From Bradysia coprophila (taxonomy: Eukaryota; Arthropoda; Insecta; Diptera; Sciaridae), in the NCBI RefSeq assembly GCF_014529535.1, contig NW_023503493.1, positions 2,604,001 through 2,668,000 of the forward strand: DNA of 64,000 nucleotides. The letters run 5' to 3'. How positions within the stretch are numbered: position 1 is the stretch's first letter; every line of letters begins with the position of its first letter. The notes under the pieces were generated by a model that saw only the letters and a list, made by a program, of their open reading frames with translations, was not told the DNA's origin and did no database searches. The position numbers and the translations under genes are program-made. Below are positions 1 through 10,500 of the stretch, in pieces.

Positions 1-31
1 TTATATCTCAAGAGAGTTCATGTTCTTCTTA

Positions 32-211
32 TAGGTTTGTTCCAAATAACTGTAAACCCGAACTTTGACAACACGAACGACAACGATTTCACCTCTGGGT
101 GAACATAACCTAAACGTCAACCAAATTCTTTTAAAATTTTTCGTCAACGTGAAAGTTGAGGTTAAGTTGCCTTCTGTGAATGAAATTTGACATTTCAAAA
201 TGACCTTCGAC
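32..211. mobile_element. TA-flanked MITE, family A (TIR GGTTTGTTCCAA), copy 1
   Basis: The left end reads TAGGTTTGTTCCAA, the terminal sequence shared by copies at 34563, 52307 and 58036. The interior (AACTGTAAAC, then a stretch with GTTGAGGTTAAGTTGCC) matches the complete copy at 52307-52508, but the right terminal repeat is lost. TA at both ends of complete copies suggests a Tc1/mariner-type MITE. Non-coding. Confidence 0.7.
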
Positions 212-358
212 GTAGCACTGCTACTAGCTCGAGCGTGTACGATTGCATTGGTTGTGCGTTTTTATTCACACTAACAAATCATGACTCCTGTCTTTACGAA
301 AGAAATGCATCGCCTATTAAGATAGCATTAGCCTCCACATATGTGGATGATCCACGTT

Positions 359-1277
359 CTTCTTCTTCTTCTTCTTTTTCAGCCTGTTTCTATCCACTGC
401 TGGATGTAGGCCTCTCCAACTTCTTTCCATTTCGTACGATCCATTGCCATTTGCTGCCAGTTTGTACCTGCAATATTCTTAATTCCGTTTGTCCATCTCT
501 CTGGTGGTCTACCTATAGCTCGTCTTTTATATGGTCGCCAGTTCATGATCTTTTTGGTCCAACGTTCGTCTGTCCTTCTTGCAATATGTCCCGCCCAGCT
601 CCATTTCAGAGATGCTATTCTTTCCATGACATCAACGACCCTGGTTTGTTGTCGAATCCATTGATTCGTCATTCTGTCTCTGAGTGTTATTCCAAGCATA
701 CTCCGTTCCATGGCTCTTTGTGTCACTCTCAATTTATCTACGGATGCTTTTGTTAAAGTTAACGTTTCCGCTCCATAAGTGAGCACTGGAAGGACACAAG
801 TGTCGAAAACTTTGCGTTTCAGACTATTATTCATTTTGCTTTTGAAAATTAGTCTGAGTTTTCCGAACGCTGCTCATGCAAGACCAATTCTACGTCTTAT
901 TTCTGCAGTCTGGTTGTCCAGACGTAACTTCAGTTTATGTCCTAGATATACGTAGCTGTCGACTCGTTCAATGACAGTGTCACCAATTTTGATTTCTCTA
1001 TCGTCCCCGATGTTGGTCATGACTTTTGTTTTCGATAAGTTCATCTTGAGGCCAACTTTGCTCGCCTCTTCACTTAACTGTTGTAGCATAAGCTGAGTCT
1101 GACCTAGATTCGCTGCTATCGGTACAATGTCATCAGCGAAGCGGAGATTGCTCAGGTACTCTCCATTTATCTTTATTCCCATTTTACTCCAGTTTAACTT
1201 CCTAAAAACACTCTGCAGAATCGCCGTGAATAATTTCGGTGAAATAGTGTCACCCTGCCTTACACCTCGGCCGATTC
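359..1277 (-). pseudogene. RTE-type LINE reverse transcriptase fragment, 5'-truncated
   Basis: Minus-strand reading from about 1277 to 379 gives the C-terminal part of a non-LTR reverse transcriptase. It has a GVRQGD motif, then a FADD catalytic box (residues 16-19 counted from the first Met at 1182), then the thumb and C-terminal region with W.GHIAR, GRP..RW and W...A.DR motifs typical of the RTE/BovB group. The upstream endonuclease and early RT are missing. One in-frame TGA at 874-876 interrupts an otherwise open frame, so the copy is dead. The 3' end on the minus strand runs into a short (GAA)n tail at about 359-377, as RTE elements often do. The 11-bp TGATCCACGTT occurs on both sides (348-358 and 1278-1288), a target-site duplication that bounds the insertion. 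Confidence 0.9.
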
Positions 1278-1495
1278 TGATCCACGTTGATCAGGATTAA
1301 CTTACACGATTGCATAAAAACAATCCAACCACTACACTAGTCATGATTTCTTGGTAAAAACACACACACATGCAATCGTACATGTTCGAAAATACAACCA
1401 GTGTTCAAAAGCGTAGAAATTTTGACATATCACCCATCGAAGTCAGTTAAACTAACTGGTTTTATCCACTGTTTTTACGCTCTTTCAACACTGTA

Positions 1496-1540
1496 TAGGT
1501 TTGTTCCAAGGCCGTACGAATTGTCAAATTTCATCCGTAG
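1496..1540. mobile_element. MITE family A, truncated copy
   Basis: TAGGTTTGTTCCAAGG followed by a family-A interior closely matching the start of the copy at 34563. It breaks off where the foldback at 1538-1852 begins. Confidence 0.55.
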
Positions 1541-1852
1541 ATCATCTTCAATATACGGTACTTTCAGACGTAGCCTCACTTAAGTTTCGTTAAATGTTTC
1601 GTTCATTCATTCATTTGAATGAGATTTTTTTTAACGTGGATGACAGTTCTTGACGTGGATGGCATTTCAAACGGCCCTGAAGATGATCTATAGAGACTTA
1701 ACCTCATCAACATTTATAAATCTCTATAGATCATCTTCAAGGCCGTTTGAAATGCCATCCACGTTAAAAAAAATCTCCTTCAAATGAATGAACGAAACAT
1801 TTAACGAGACGTGAGGTTACGTGTGAAAGTAGCGTATCTTGAAGATGATCTA
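1538..1852. mobile_element. Foldback element, ends TAGATCATCTTCA
   Basis: The left arm (about 1538-1700) is repeated in inverted orientation at about 1715-1852, with ends TAGATCATCTTCA and TGAAGATGATCTA. The arms share a long AACGTGGATG..GGCATTTCAAACGG block. Non-coding; it would fold into one long hairpin. Confidence 0.75.
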
Positions 1853-2008
1853 TTATATGGTTTGCCGTTTGCAAAACTGATGAAAACTTAATCATAGCCA
1901 ACCTCACAAGAGCGGAATATTAATTAAAATTCCTGCAAATGCAACAACAAATTTTCAATTTTCCATTACAATTTTCTATTTAAAAGAGGCCCCAGAGTCA
2001 TCCAATTT

Positions 2009-2122
2009 CATTCCGTTTTGCCTCCGTGTACGTGACAGTTGTCATTTCAAACAATGTGCTCTATTGTATGAAATAACAACTGTCATGTACGTACACGAAG
2101 CACACGAAGGCAAAACGGAATG
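2009..2122. mobile_element. Short foldback MITE, TIR CATTCCGTTTTGCCTCCG
   Basis: Starts CATTCCGTTTTGCCTCCG and ends with its inverse. Inner ACAGTTG/CAACTGT blocks also pair. Larger relatives of the same terminal family lie at 40086-40496 and 41201-41613. Confidence 0.75.
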
Positions 2123-2217
2123 TAAACGGACGACTGTGAATTCAGACTGTTTTTTTGTTACAAAAAAACGCTCAGTTTTGCCTCCATTTAGCTTAACAAC
2201 GGCTCTTTCCTATTAGG

Positions 2218-2535
2218 GAACGTCAGATTGTTTGAACACTGAGGGAAAAGAGTTGAAAATCTCACCTGTAGCTGGTAATTTTGGCTCCAGGTAATCTACA
2301 ATTGCTGCGACAGCTGTATTTTTTATATGCGGTGCTACAGCTGTGGCACCTATTGTAGATTACCTGGAGCCAAAATTACCAGCTACAGGTGAAATTTTCA
2401 ACTCTTTTTCCTCAGTACAACACAGACGGAAACACAAACGATTTTTCTTTGGCAAAGCTACGTTGTCCAAAGAAAAATAATTTGTGTTTCCGTCTTTGTT
2501 AGACATTCCGTTTCTGTTCAAACAATCTGACGTTC
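2218..2535. mobile_element. Foldback element, TIR GAACGTCAGATTGTTTGAACA
   Basis: GAACGTCAGATTGTTTGAAC at the left is inverted at the right end. Inside, an inverted repeat of about 60 bp containing ACCTGTAGCTGGTAATTTTG pairs around position 2320. The right half carries extra sequence (about 2425-2515) that itself folds back on AAACACAAA-type arms, probably a nested insertion. Confidence 0.7.
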
Positions 2536-2564
2536 TATATTGTACTGTGTAACACAGTGCCGAC

Positions 2565-2736
2565 AATTGCGGCTAGTCAGATTTCGGCTCACTGGATTTT
2601 TGTTAAGGAGTCAGGGAACACCTCAAAAAAAAATTATTAAAATAAAAGATGAAATTCTAGATTTTTTGCTGTTAAGGAGTCAGGACATACCTCCTTAACA
2701 GCAATCCAGGGAGCCGAAATTCAGCGAGTCGCAATT
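2565..2736. mobile_element. Foldback element, AATTGCG ends
   Basis: AATTGCGGCTAGTCAG..TTCGGCTC at the left pairs imperfectly with GAGCCGAAATTCAGCGAGTCGCAATT at the right. TGTTAAGGAGTCAGG blocks repeat inside. Non-coding. Confidence 0.6.
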
Positions 2737-3256
2737 ATCTTCAGAGTAAACGGAGTGACAACGGATTACTTTTTGTAAGTGGAAATCAAGACCATTTTTT
2801 CAATTTGTTTACTTAACAGCTTGCTATCTCACGGTTCTCACACGGAGTACTTTTTGTTGAGTGGAAACATTAGTTTATTATCGTTTCAAAAAATTCTTGT
2901 GTGAAACACTATAATGCATAGACGTCAATAGTCACCAATAGACGTCAAAAGTCACCAATAGACACCAATGGAAGTACATGAAACAAGTTTTACTCGCATA
3001 GTTTTCCCCTCAAAGAAAACCGATGTCTGTGGATGAAATCGTGTTCGTTCGGCCAGTGAAAATTCATTTTTACAGTTATACTTGAACCGAAACTATTCGG
3101 AGAATCTTTTGCGCGTTAGTTTGAAAGATATCCCCCAACGAACGATTGCGACATCTGTTGTAAGTATCGAATGAGTAACAAAAGTCAGTCACAAAAACAT
3201 ACATCAAAACAAACAACAGCAGGAGAGTGAGAAATTCCATAAAAACAACAAGTAAA

Positions 3257-3828
3257 ATGTCTGTGGAGTCTGGTGAAAATCTTTCAACTAAATTGGACGG
3301 CCTAACGTTGAACGAAGAGGGAATTTCGGTGAAAATAAAAAGGCCAAAGCGGACGCTTCATTTTAGCGATGGAGTGATCGAAGAATACAGCACCGACGAT
3401 GACGAAAAAGATGCAAAAGATGAAGACGTTGTCGACAATGACGACTTAAACAAAGTCGTCGATGAGGTAATTTCGTCGTCCCTGAACAACACACATGAGT
3501 CACACGAATGAATTGAACGATTTTGAAATGGAAATTTTTCGTTTCCCATTGACAGAGTCAGCTAAACTGGGGACCGTGGCTATCGCTCAAGGCATGGAAG
3601 ACGGGCAATTCGGTTTTGGCTGGTTGTGATTACGTCGGTGAAACATTGGCCTCGTTTCTGGGCATAACGTCGCACAAGTACAGCTACGAAATCGAACAGT
3701 TCAAGAAAATGCAACAACGCGAGGCCGAGCAGGCGCGTGAGGATAAGGAAGCGGGCACTTTTATGGAAAAGACCAATTTGAATGATGCAGAGTGCATCAC
3801 TGAACAGGAGCAAATCAAAAAGTATTAA
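3257..3828 (+). CDS. FAM177 family protein, two exons
   Basis: The model is join(3257..3466, 3556..3828), 160 aa, with an 89-bp intron (GAG|GTAATT ... TTGACAG|AGT) that keeps the frame in phase 0. I chose the ATG at 3257 (context AAAATGT) because the frame upstream has only a GTG. Residues about 28-50 carry the family hallmark RTLHFSDG..EEYSTDDDE. Exon 2 begins near residue 71 with LNWGPW, then CDYVGETLASFLGI and KYSYEI, then a charged helical region rich in Glu, Lys and Gln. This order (basic segment, HFxxG..EEYSTD, LxWGP, CDxxGE.xAxxLGI, YxYxI) matches animal FAM177A1-type proteins. Vertebrate FAM177A1 is reported to be associated with the Golgi; its molecular activity is not well defined. 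The gene looks intact. No clear AATAAA follows within 100 bp. Confidence 0.88.
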
Positions 3829-4084
3829 ACGATGGACGGGACGTTGAGGCTAGTCAACGATGAAGTGGGCGCGTAGATCTACCAGAGAATATTTATTTTA
3901 CAGATGGAATTGTGGTGCTACCGTTATTGGTGCATCCATATCCGATATATTTATACGAACTATACGCAGCCGGTCGATGGCATGATTTGAACAAATTTAT
4001 TTATTTTAGCATTGTGGTCACAACCCAAGGTGTATTAGCCACTGAAGGTAATGCAAATCTTCACAAAAACAGACGAAACCCTGA

Positions 4085-4640
4085 ACCCAAGTTTCGGGTT
4101 AATTCGGGTACAGCTCCAAGCTCACCCCTTGTAGCACTTACGATTTCAATAGAATTTTTGCAGTGGTGAAATACTCTTCCATCATATCATATTCACCACA
4201 TTCCATCGATTCTAACGTTAGCGCTACACCAAACTAAATATGTCGCTGCACTTAGGCCGAACCATTTTGCGTTGTTGAGATTGACAATTATGCAGCGTTT
4301 TCCATTGTTTCTTCTCTGACTACAGTGGAATACGCAACATGATTGTCGATGTCGATCCTATCAACGCAAAATTGTTCGTCTGTGTATTCGGCTCTGAAAT
4401 TCTTTGTGATCCGCTGAAGATTTGCATTACCTTCAGTGTTTATATACTTCGGACACAACGGCTTTTATAACCGGTGGTGCCTTTCAAAGTGTAACTTTAA
4501 CTAAGTGGATCAGATTAAAGATTAAAACTAACGACACAGCCTCTTTCGATTTGGTGAAATTGGTGAATATCGGGCTACAATAGAAAGTGCGGCATAATTG
4601 CCGACCAACGCAAAATTGCCCGAGTGTTTTCGGTCAAATT
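4085..4640. repeat. Degenerate MITE cluster (ACCCAAG and CCGA families)
   Basis: 4085-4255 carries ACCCAAGTTTCGGG.. with an inner TAGCACTTACGATTTCAATAG and TTAGCGCTACACCAAA, shared with copies at about 44950-45130, 47140-47285 and 56725-56910. 4255-4400 and 4590-4640 carry GACAATTATGCAGCGTTTTC-type blocks that pair with ATCAACGCAAAATTGTTCG, a diverged relative of the intact element at 47398-47552. No gene seen. Confidence 0.5.
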
Positions 4641-5317
4641 CGGTTTCTCTCTCTCTCTCTCTCTTATTTCTCGGACGCACGGTATTTACGAGGTATAAAT
4701 AATTGCCTCTCTAATTTCACTTTCACGTTCAAGAGCTCGTGCAGGAACTCTTCGTTAAGTTTCACTGGTGAGAATTTTGACACTTCTTTCATATAAAATA
4801 TGTCAAAATATTGGGTAACTTTGGGTAACGAATTTTTAGTTCCTGAACGAGTCGAATAGTCAAAACGTTCCACTAATTCCATTCACTTGAATACACCAAG
4901 TCCTTCAATGGTGTCAATAACACTTCTGGCTATGGCAACGTTCATTGCAAAACAGTACTACGTGACCTGATAATTTCAGGTTTGACCTGACTCGATAGAA
5001 AGCCACATTTTGAAGTTTGGGATTCGATTAGAGAAAGTTTGAAAGATGCTGTCTACAGAAATCGCCTCATAGAATCTCTGATATGACTCTTCGAGAAATC
5101 ATTGAGGTCCTGGGTCTTTAATAAAATTTCAATATTTGTAGTAGGGAGTCAGGGATAGTTAAGGTCAGGGACTATTTTTGGGAATTTTCTAGAATTTTCA
5201 CAAGTTTTCCTATAAAATATTCGAAAAACTTCTGCCAAAAATATACTTGGCCTTAGAACGAGTGCATATACGACCTGACCACGCCAACCCTAAAAACTCA
5301 ATGAGGATCACAAAAAT

Positions 5318-5358
5318 CACGACAGAGCAAAGTTAAAGGTTTATTTTACTCTGCCGTG
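5318..5358. mobile_element. MITE family C, 41-bp relic
   Basis: CACGACAGAGCAAAGTTAAA joined directly to TTTATTTTACTCTGCCGTG. These are the two terminal inverted repeats of the family at 31662 and 56323 with almost all the interior deleted. Confidence 0.65.
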
Positions 5359-5454
5359 CAACAATACGAAACCCAAGAATCACGTGAATTGAAGGCTGAA
5401 AATACCAGAGCAGTACCCAAATAATAAAAAGCAGAAAAGAAGCGGCTAATAAAC

Positions 5455-5745
5455 TAGAAATCGGTACAATGACAGGAAGTGACAAGAAATAGGGAAATAA
5501 TCAATAATCGGGAAATAACCGGAAATCTAAAAATGACAGGAAATCTGGGATTAACTAGGAATAGAAAAAATGACAGAAAATTGGGAAAATGACAGTAACG
5601 CGTGAAATGACCGGAAATCAGAAAATTACCGGAAATCGGGAAAGCTACAGGAAATCGCGAAAACGAGTAGGAATCGAGAAATGACCGGAAATCGGAAAGT
5701 GGCAAGAAATCTGGAAAACTACCGGAAACCGCGAAATGACTAGAA
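5455..5745. repeat. Degenerate minisatellite, about 20-bp units
   Basis: About 14 diverged units resembling GGGAAATGACCGGAAATC run in tandem. The purine-rich unit keeps one strand free of stops, giving a spurious 103-codon frame on the minus strand. Confidence 0.75.
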
Positions 5746-5978
5746 AATGGAGGAAGGCTCTCCATTCACATAAAATCGTTGGCTCGCTTCGCTCCTGTCT
5801 TTCTGATGATATGCAAAACTGCGTATTTGTATACAGTTAGAATATAAATTGGTAACTTTGGACTGTAAATCCACACATTTTTCAGCCAGTGGACCGTGTT
5901 CTATTTATCAGTAATTTTTGCAACCATTTTTCAGGAACTGTGTACTCATCTTTATCGACAAATTATGATTATGATTAT

Positions 5979-6147
5979 GAGTGTATTATCGTCGGGGACG
6001 ATAATATCGTTTCCTAAACGCTGTGACGATATTATCGTTTTCGTCCGAGCGACGATAATATCGTATCAGACGACAATAATATCGTTTTCTGAAACAATAA
6101 TATCGTCCATGAAACGATATTATCGCCGCTGCAACGATAATACACTC
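5979..6147. mobile_element. Small MITE packed with ACGATAATATCGT palindromes
   Basis: Ends GAGTGTATTATCGT and ACGATAATACACTC are exact inverses. The 140 bp between hold about seven variants of the self-complementary ACGATAATATCGT at a spacing near 20 bp. No coding potential. Confidence 0.7.
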
Positions 6148-7503
6148 CCGTCACCGTATGTTTCTTCAGAATGTGCGGTTCGTGCGAACATAGATTGTGG
6201 AAATTGTTATCGTCACTACCGCAAAAATCAGTGATGGCACTGCCTTCGAGTCGGTCTTTTGAGATACGAAATTTAAAAATCCAAATCATTTGTTAGGAAA
6301 TTAAATTTTCGATCACATTGTCCGTGAAAATATTGTTCGGTGAATTGACAGAAGTGACCGACTTGCCGACAGCGTCAATCATTGAGAGTCCTGTGAAATA
6401 GTGGTCATATCCATAATCTATTGTTACCAGGAAATTTTAGTGGATATCGGGAAAAATTGGAAAATCGGATTTGGATACCGAGAAAAAAAAACATTATTTG
6501 CACACGCGAGCTTACCCGAAACTTGGGCTCAGTGTTTTAGCGGATTTGCAACATCTTCAGTGGCTTTATATGATTTGAGTCAACTCATTGTTGAGGACAA
6601 TAGACTACGCCAAAATGAGTTTTTTTCTCAATTTTTTTACATAAAGCAGCTAAAAATTGAAAATAAAGATACCCGTGTCTCGTCTTTTGACGAAAAAACT
6701 TGAAACCGGAAAGATTTTTCACTTTATAAATTCCTGAAATATGTGATTTGCGCCATTTTCCACCCAAATTCCACATAAGGTCTCAAGTTTGCCACTTTGC
6801 AATTACAGTAGTATGAGTAGTATTGTTCACTCAGTTCATCCAGTTTTGACTGATTCACTGAACTTTGTTTTGATGAAATGTCAAATCGGGACAGTAAATT
6901 TTAAATCTCAAACAAGTTTGTGTCGAAAATTTGTAGTATTTCGCGTAAAACAAAGTGATTCAGTTTAAATTTCGCACAGAAAATAGTTCCCAGTGTGCTC
7001 ATGCTAGTGTCTTAAACAGAATTTAGGACAAATTCTCCGAAATAATTTTAAAGACAAATTAATTTGGTCAAACATTGTGGGTGTTGTGAAAATCTCATTT
7101 TTAAAAGTAATTTGGTGTGAATTGTGCCATTCAGTGTTCAATTCCTTAATTTTATGTGCCTAGAAATTGCTTGCAATACGTTTCGTGCTAATTCAGTCGG
7201 TAAAATGTGAAGAAAACTTACAAAAATATGTTGCCATTCAGGTAAACAAAATTCTTGACATGTCTGTTGTGAAGATAGTCGTAAGTGACACCACAAAACT
7301 GAAATTTTTTTGTCCGTTAATTTAAAAAATGATTTTTTTGGCGGAAATGCTTTTATTTGAATGTGTGCATGATTCCGGTAAAATAAAATAGTGATAAAGT
7401 CACCACTATTGATGACCTTTAAAATGGCATCATTGGTTAAATATGATTGGCATAGTCTATTCAAATGAAATTAGTTATTGTCGTAGCTAGGTCATTTTCT
7501 GTT
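6148..7503. other. No gene recognised
   Basis: AT-rich sequence with only short frames (up to 108 codons), none with a recognisable motif, splice structure or codon bias. It probably serves as the region downstream of the minus-strand EXD2-like gene. Confidence 0.6.
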
Positions 7504-10500
7504 TTATTTCGGTAATTTTTTGCTTTGAACTTTATATTCTTGGCCGATGTATTTCTTGCATACGGATCCGATTAGATGACAGGTCATCTCATTCATGTCG
7601 ATCTCTTGCTGTATTTTGTGGGCAAAATATTTGAACAGCAAAAGGCCAGCAAAAACGTCATCGGCGGCATATTTCGTTTGACGTTCCGTGAATTCAGGCG
7701 ATTCCCAATTTTTGTGTATTTGAGCATTGGTTCTAGCTTTATCGAGCGTCAAATTAACATACTTCGCAGCCATCTGGGCAAGTCCACCGGGTTCACAATC
7801 CGCTGTTTCGGCCATAAATCGGAGATCTAATGTATTTGTCACTGTAATGCCATAGTCGTTGTGTAAATATTCGACATCCTGGGTTATGCCAACACCAACT
7901 TTCAAAATGTCGCTGTTGTACAGAATTCGCTGAAATCGTAACGTCCATGAAATTTACTGGATTATCAAAATGTTTTAAAAATATGGCTCCTCACAGCACT
8001 GGTAAATATGCAGAGGGTGAGCAAATTTAGGCGGCAACTCTTATCACTGAAACCTCCAAATTTGACGTAATTAATAAATTATGTCAATGCTACGAACAGT
8101 GCTATGAGCGCCACAAAAAAACTTACTCTCAGTTCTGTAGGGATGATTCGAATGCGACAAAGTCTAATAAGAAGACAGAGACCTTGGCACGTAGCTAGCT
8201 GTAACAGTGCAATGGGACGACGATTGGGTGAAAATGGCGGCGGTACCCATTCACAATCCAAACTTAATGCAGGTATCGCCTCACAATGCCTGAATATAAA
8301 TAAAAGAATTGAAAATGTCGATGCAGTGTTAATGGAGAGAGATTTCGGATCAGTTTAACCGACAAAGACTGTTGTGATGAGAGAGAAGGACCAGTTATTT
8401 TGCCTTGTCTTGAGGCAATATTCAATTGAGTATTATGATGAACGAGAAAGCACTATTTTGACATGTACAGCAAGACAAGTTATAATAAGCTGGTCTTCGG
8501 TCGTCTCACTGACATCATAACATGTTGAAAGAGAAGCAAATAGTTTGACAAGTACCCCAAGGAAAGCTATAATTAACTGGTCCTCGGTCTGCTCGCTCTA
8601 ATCTAAAACAGGCGCAAGTTCAAACTTTGAATTTCGATTTCTTTTCATACGTAAATTTGACTTTGTTTCGGCCTCGGGGCCTAGTTAACTGATCTTCCCA
8701 CTGCGATAACCAGTCTATTTGAAACCTACCGTTTCAGATCTTTCAACCAATACTGACAATCCTCTAAATCATCGATCACAATGTATACAAAATGTTGGGG
8801 ATCAACAACGATTTTTAAAGGTTGCGCCTTCGGCGGCCAAGTGGAATGTCCTTTCGTAGAGTGTTTATCCAGTTCTAATTCGGCAGCATCAATGGCCTAT
8901 ACGACGTTGAAGCAGACTTTTAATTCCGACGAACTCTAACTGATGCAAAATTTTGTACCTGGTTTATGGTCATGATCGGAACTTTATTCAGATTTAAAGT
9001 GGTGCAGTTTATGCCGAATGGAACATCGTGTGCGAAAATAATCAAGTCATCGGCAGCGCGCCATGACGGATGTCCACTTTTTCTATGGCATGGTTCACAT
9101 AACACTAAAACCCTCTTATCCAACATTTGAAGAAGGTCTAAAAAACATTTCGGATTTTTTTAAAATTAACTGTGGCGTACTTCGTGGAACAGTCGGTTTA
9201 GTTGGGTATTTTTATACGAAAAATCTAACTTGACAAAAATGACAAATTTTCGGCAAGTTAGATTTTATTGTAAAAAATCGAAGTGTCCCAGCTAATAGTC
9301 CGGGCTGCTATGTCATCTCGCTCGCTGGTTAGTTTTAAAGTAATTTGCCTGCAGTAATGGTTAAGGGGTCAAGGTTTCCGAACTAAATTTTTTTCTTGGC
9401 CGTCAACAACCGGTAATATCCGGTTAAAATCGGATTTACTGTAAAACTTAAAACTCGGATGTATCCGTCCTTAAATCAGGAAAAAAGGTAAGAAAAAAAC
9501 TGATGGAAGTAGTGGTCATTCTAGAGTTCTAGCATTAAGAAGTAGATGGACCCATCGGAATGATAGAATTTTAGGTACTCTCCTCCAGACACCTCAATCT
9601 TTCCTTAAATCCAGGGAATACTAGAAAAACTGCTGGAAATGTTACTTTTCCTTGAGTTCTAGCTTCGGGAAGATGATAGACCTTTCGCAGTGATGGAATT
9701 CTAGGAACTATGACCTCCAGACATCTCAGACTTCCATCAAGTCCAGAAGAGAGTTCGAAAAAACCGACGGAAGTACTCACCATCCTAGAGTTCTAGCACT
9801 GGGAAGAAGGATGACCCGTCGGAGTGATGGAATCCTAGGAACTGACATGCAAAAACAATAATATTTTCTCAAATACAGAGAAGACAGCCAAAAAACTGCT
9901 GGAAATGCTAGTTTTTCTTGAGTTTTAGCTTCCCAAATGTAGACTTATTCCCAGTCATATAGTTACATATCATTCAAAGTTATCATAGTCTTTAAATTTC
10001 TTGAGTAAAAATCGTTCAAATCGTTCAAAACGCTTATTAATTCTCGCAATTTTCTGTGAAAAAAAAAACTTGTAAGAAAAAGTAGCTTCCTTAAGCTGTG
10101 GCACCCGATTCTTTGATATGTCAGAGCTCAGCCAGCCATCGTTGGCAGGGTATGAAATTACCTTTCCAAAAAGCCCCCACACGTCAAAATTGAATAAGAA
10201 ATGGCCAGGGAAATGAGTCTCAAAGTTAGCGGTTTTTTTTCCTGGGACACTTTTCTGAGCAGTTCTGGTCCGTTGAGAAAAAAGTTGTTCTATGACTTTT
10301 CGGTATCGGATCAAAATTTCCGAAACCGTTGAGACCACTAAAAAATATTTCGATTTGACGAAGATAACCGAGTTTTAAGTTTTACAGTAAAATCGGTTTT
10401 AATCGGTTATTACCGGTTCGTGAGGGTCACGAAAAAAATGTAGTTCAAAACTTCGACCCCACAATCAGATACTGCAGTCAAAATACTTTAAAACTGACCA

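Noticed and set aside
187..756. 189-codon plus-strand frame
   Set aside because: Antisense shadow of the RTE reverse transcriptase fragment, which has recognisable motifs on the minus strand.
8920..9126. 68-codon minus frame as a separate small gene
   Set aside because: Its N-terminal half is exon 4 of the EXD2-like gene (CxxC region); the rest reads into the intron.
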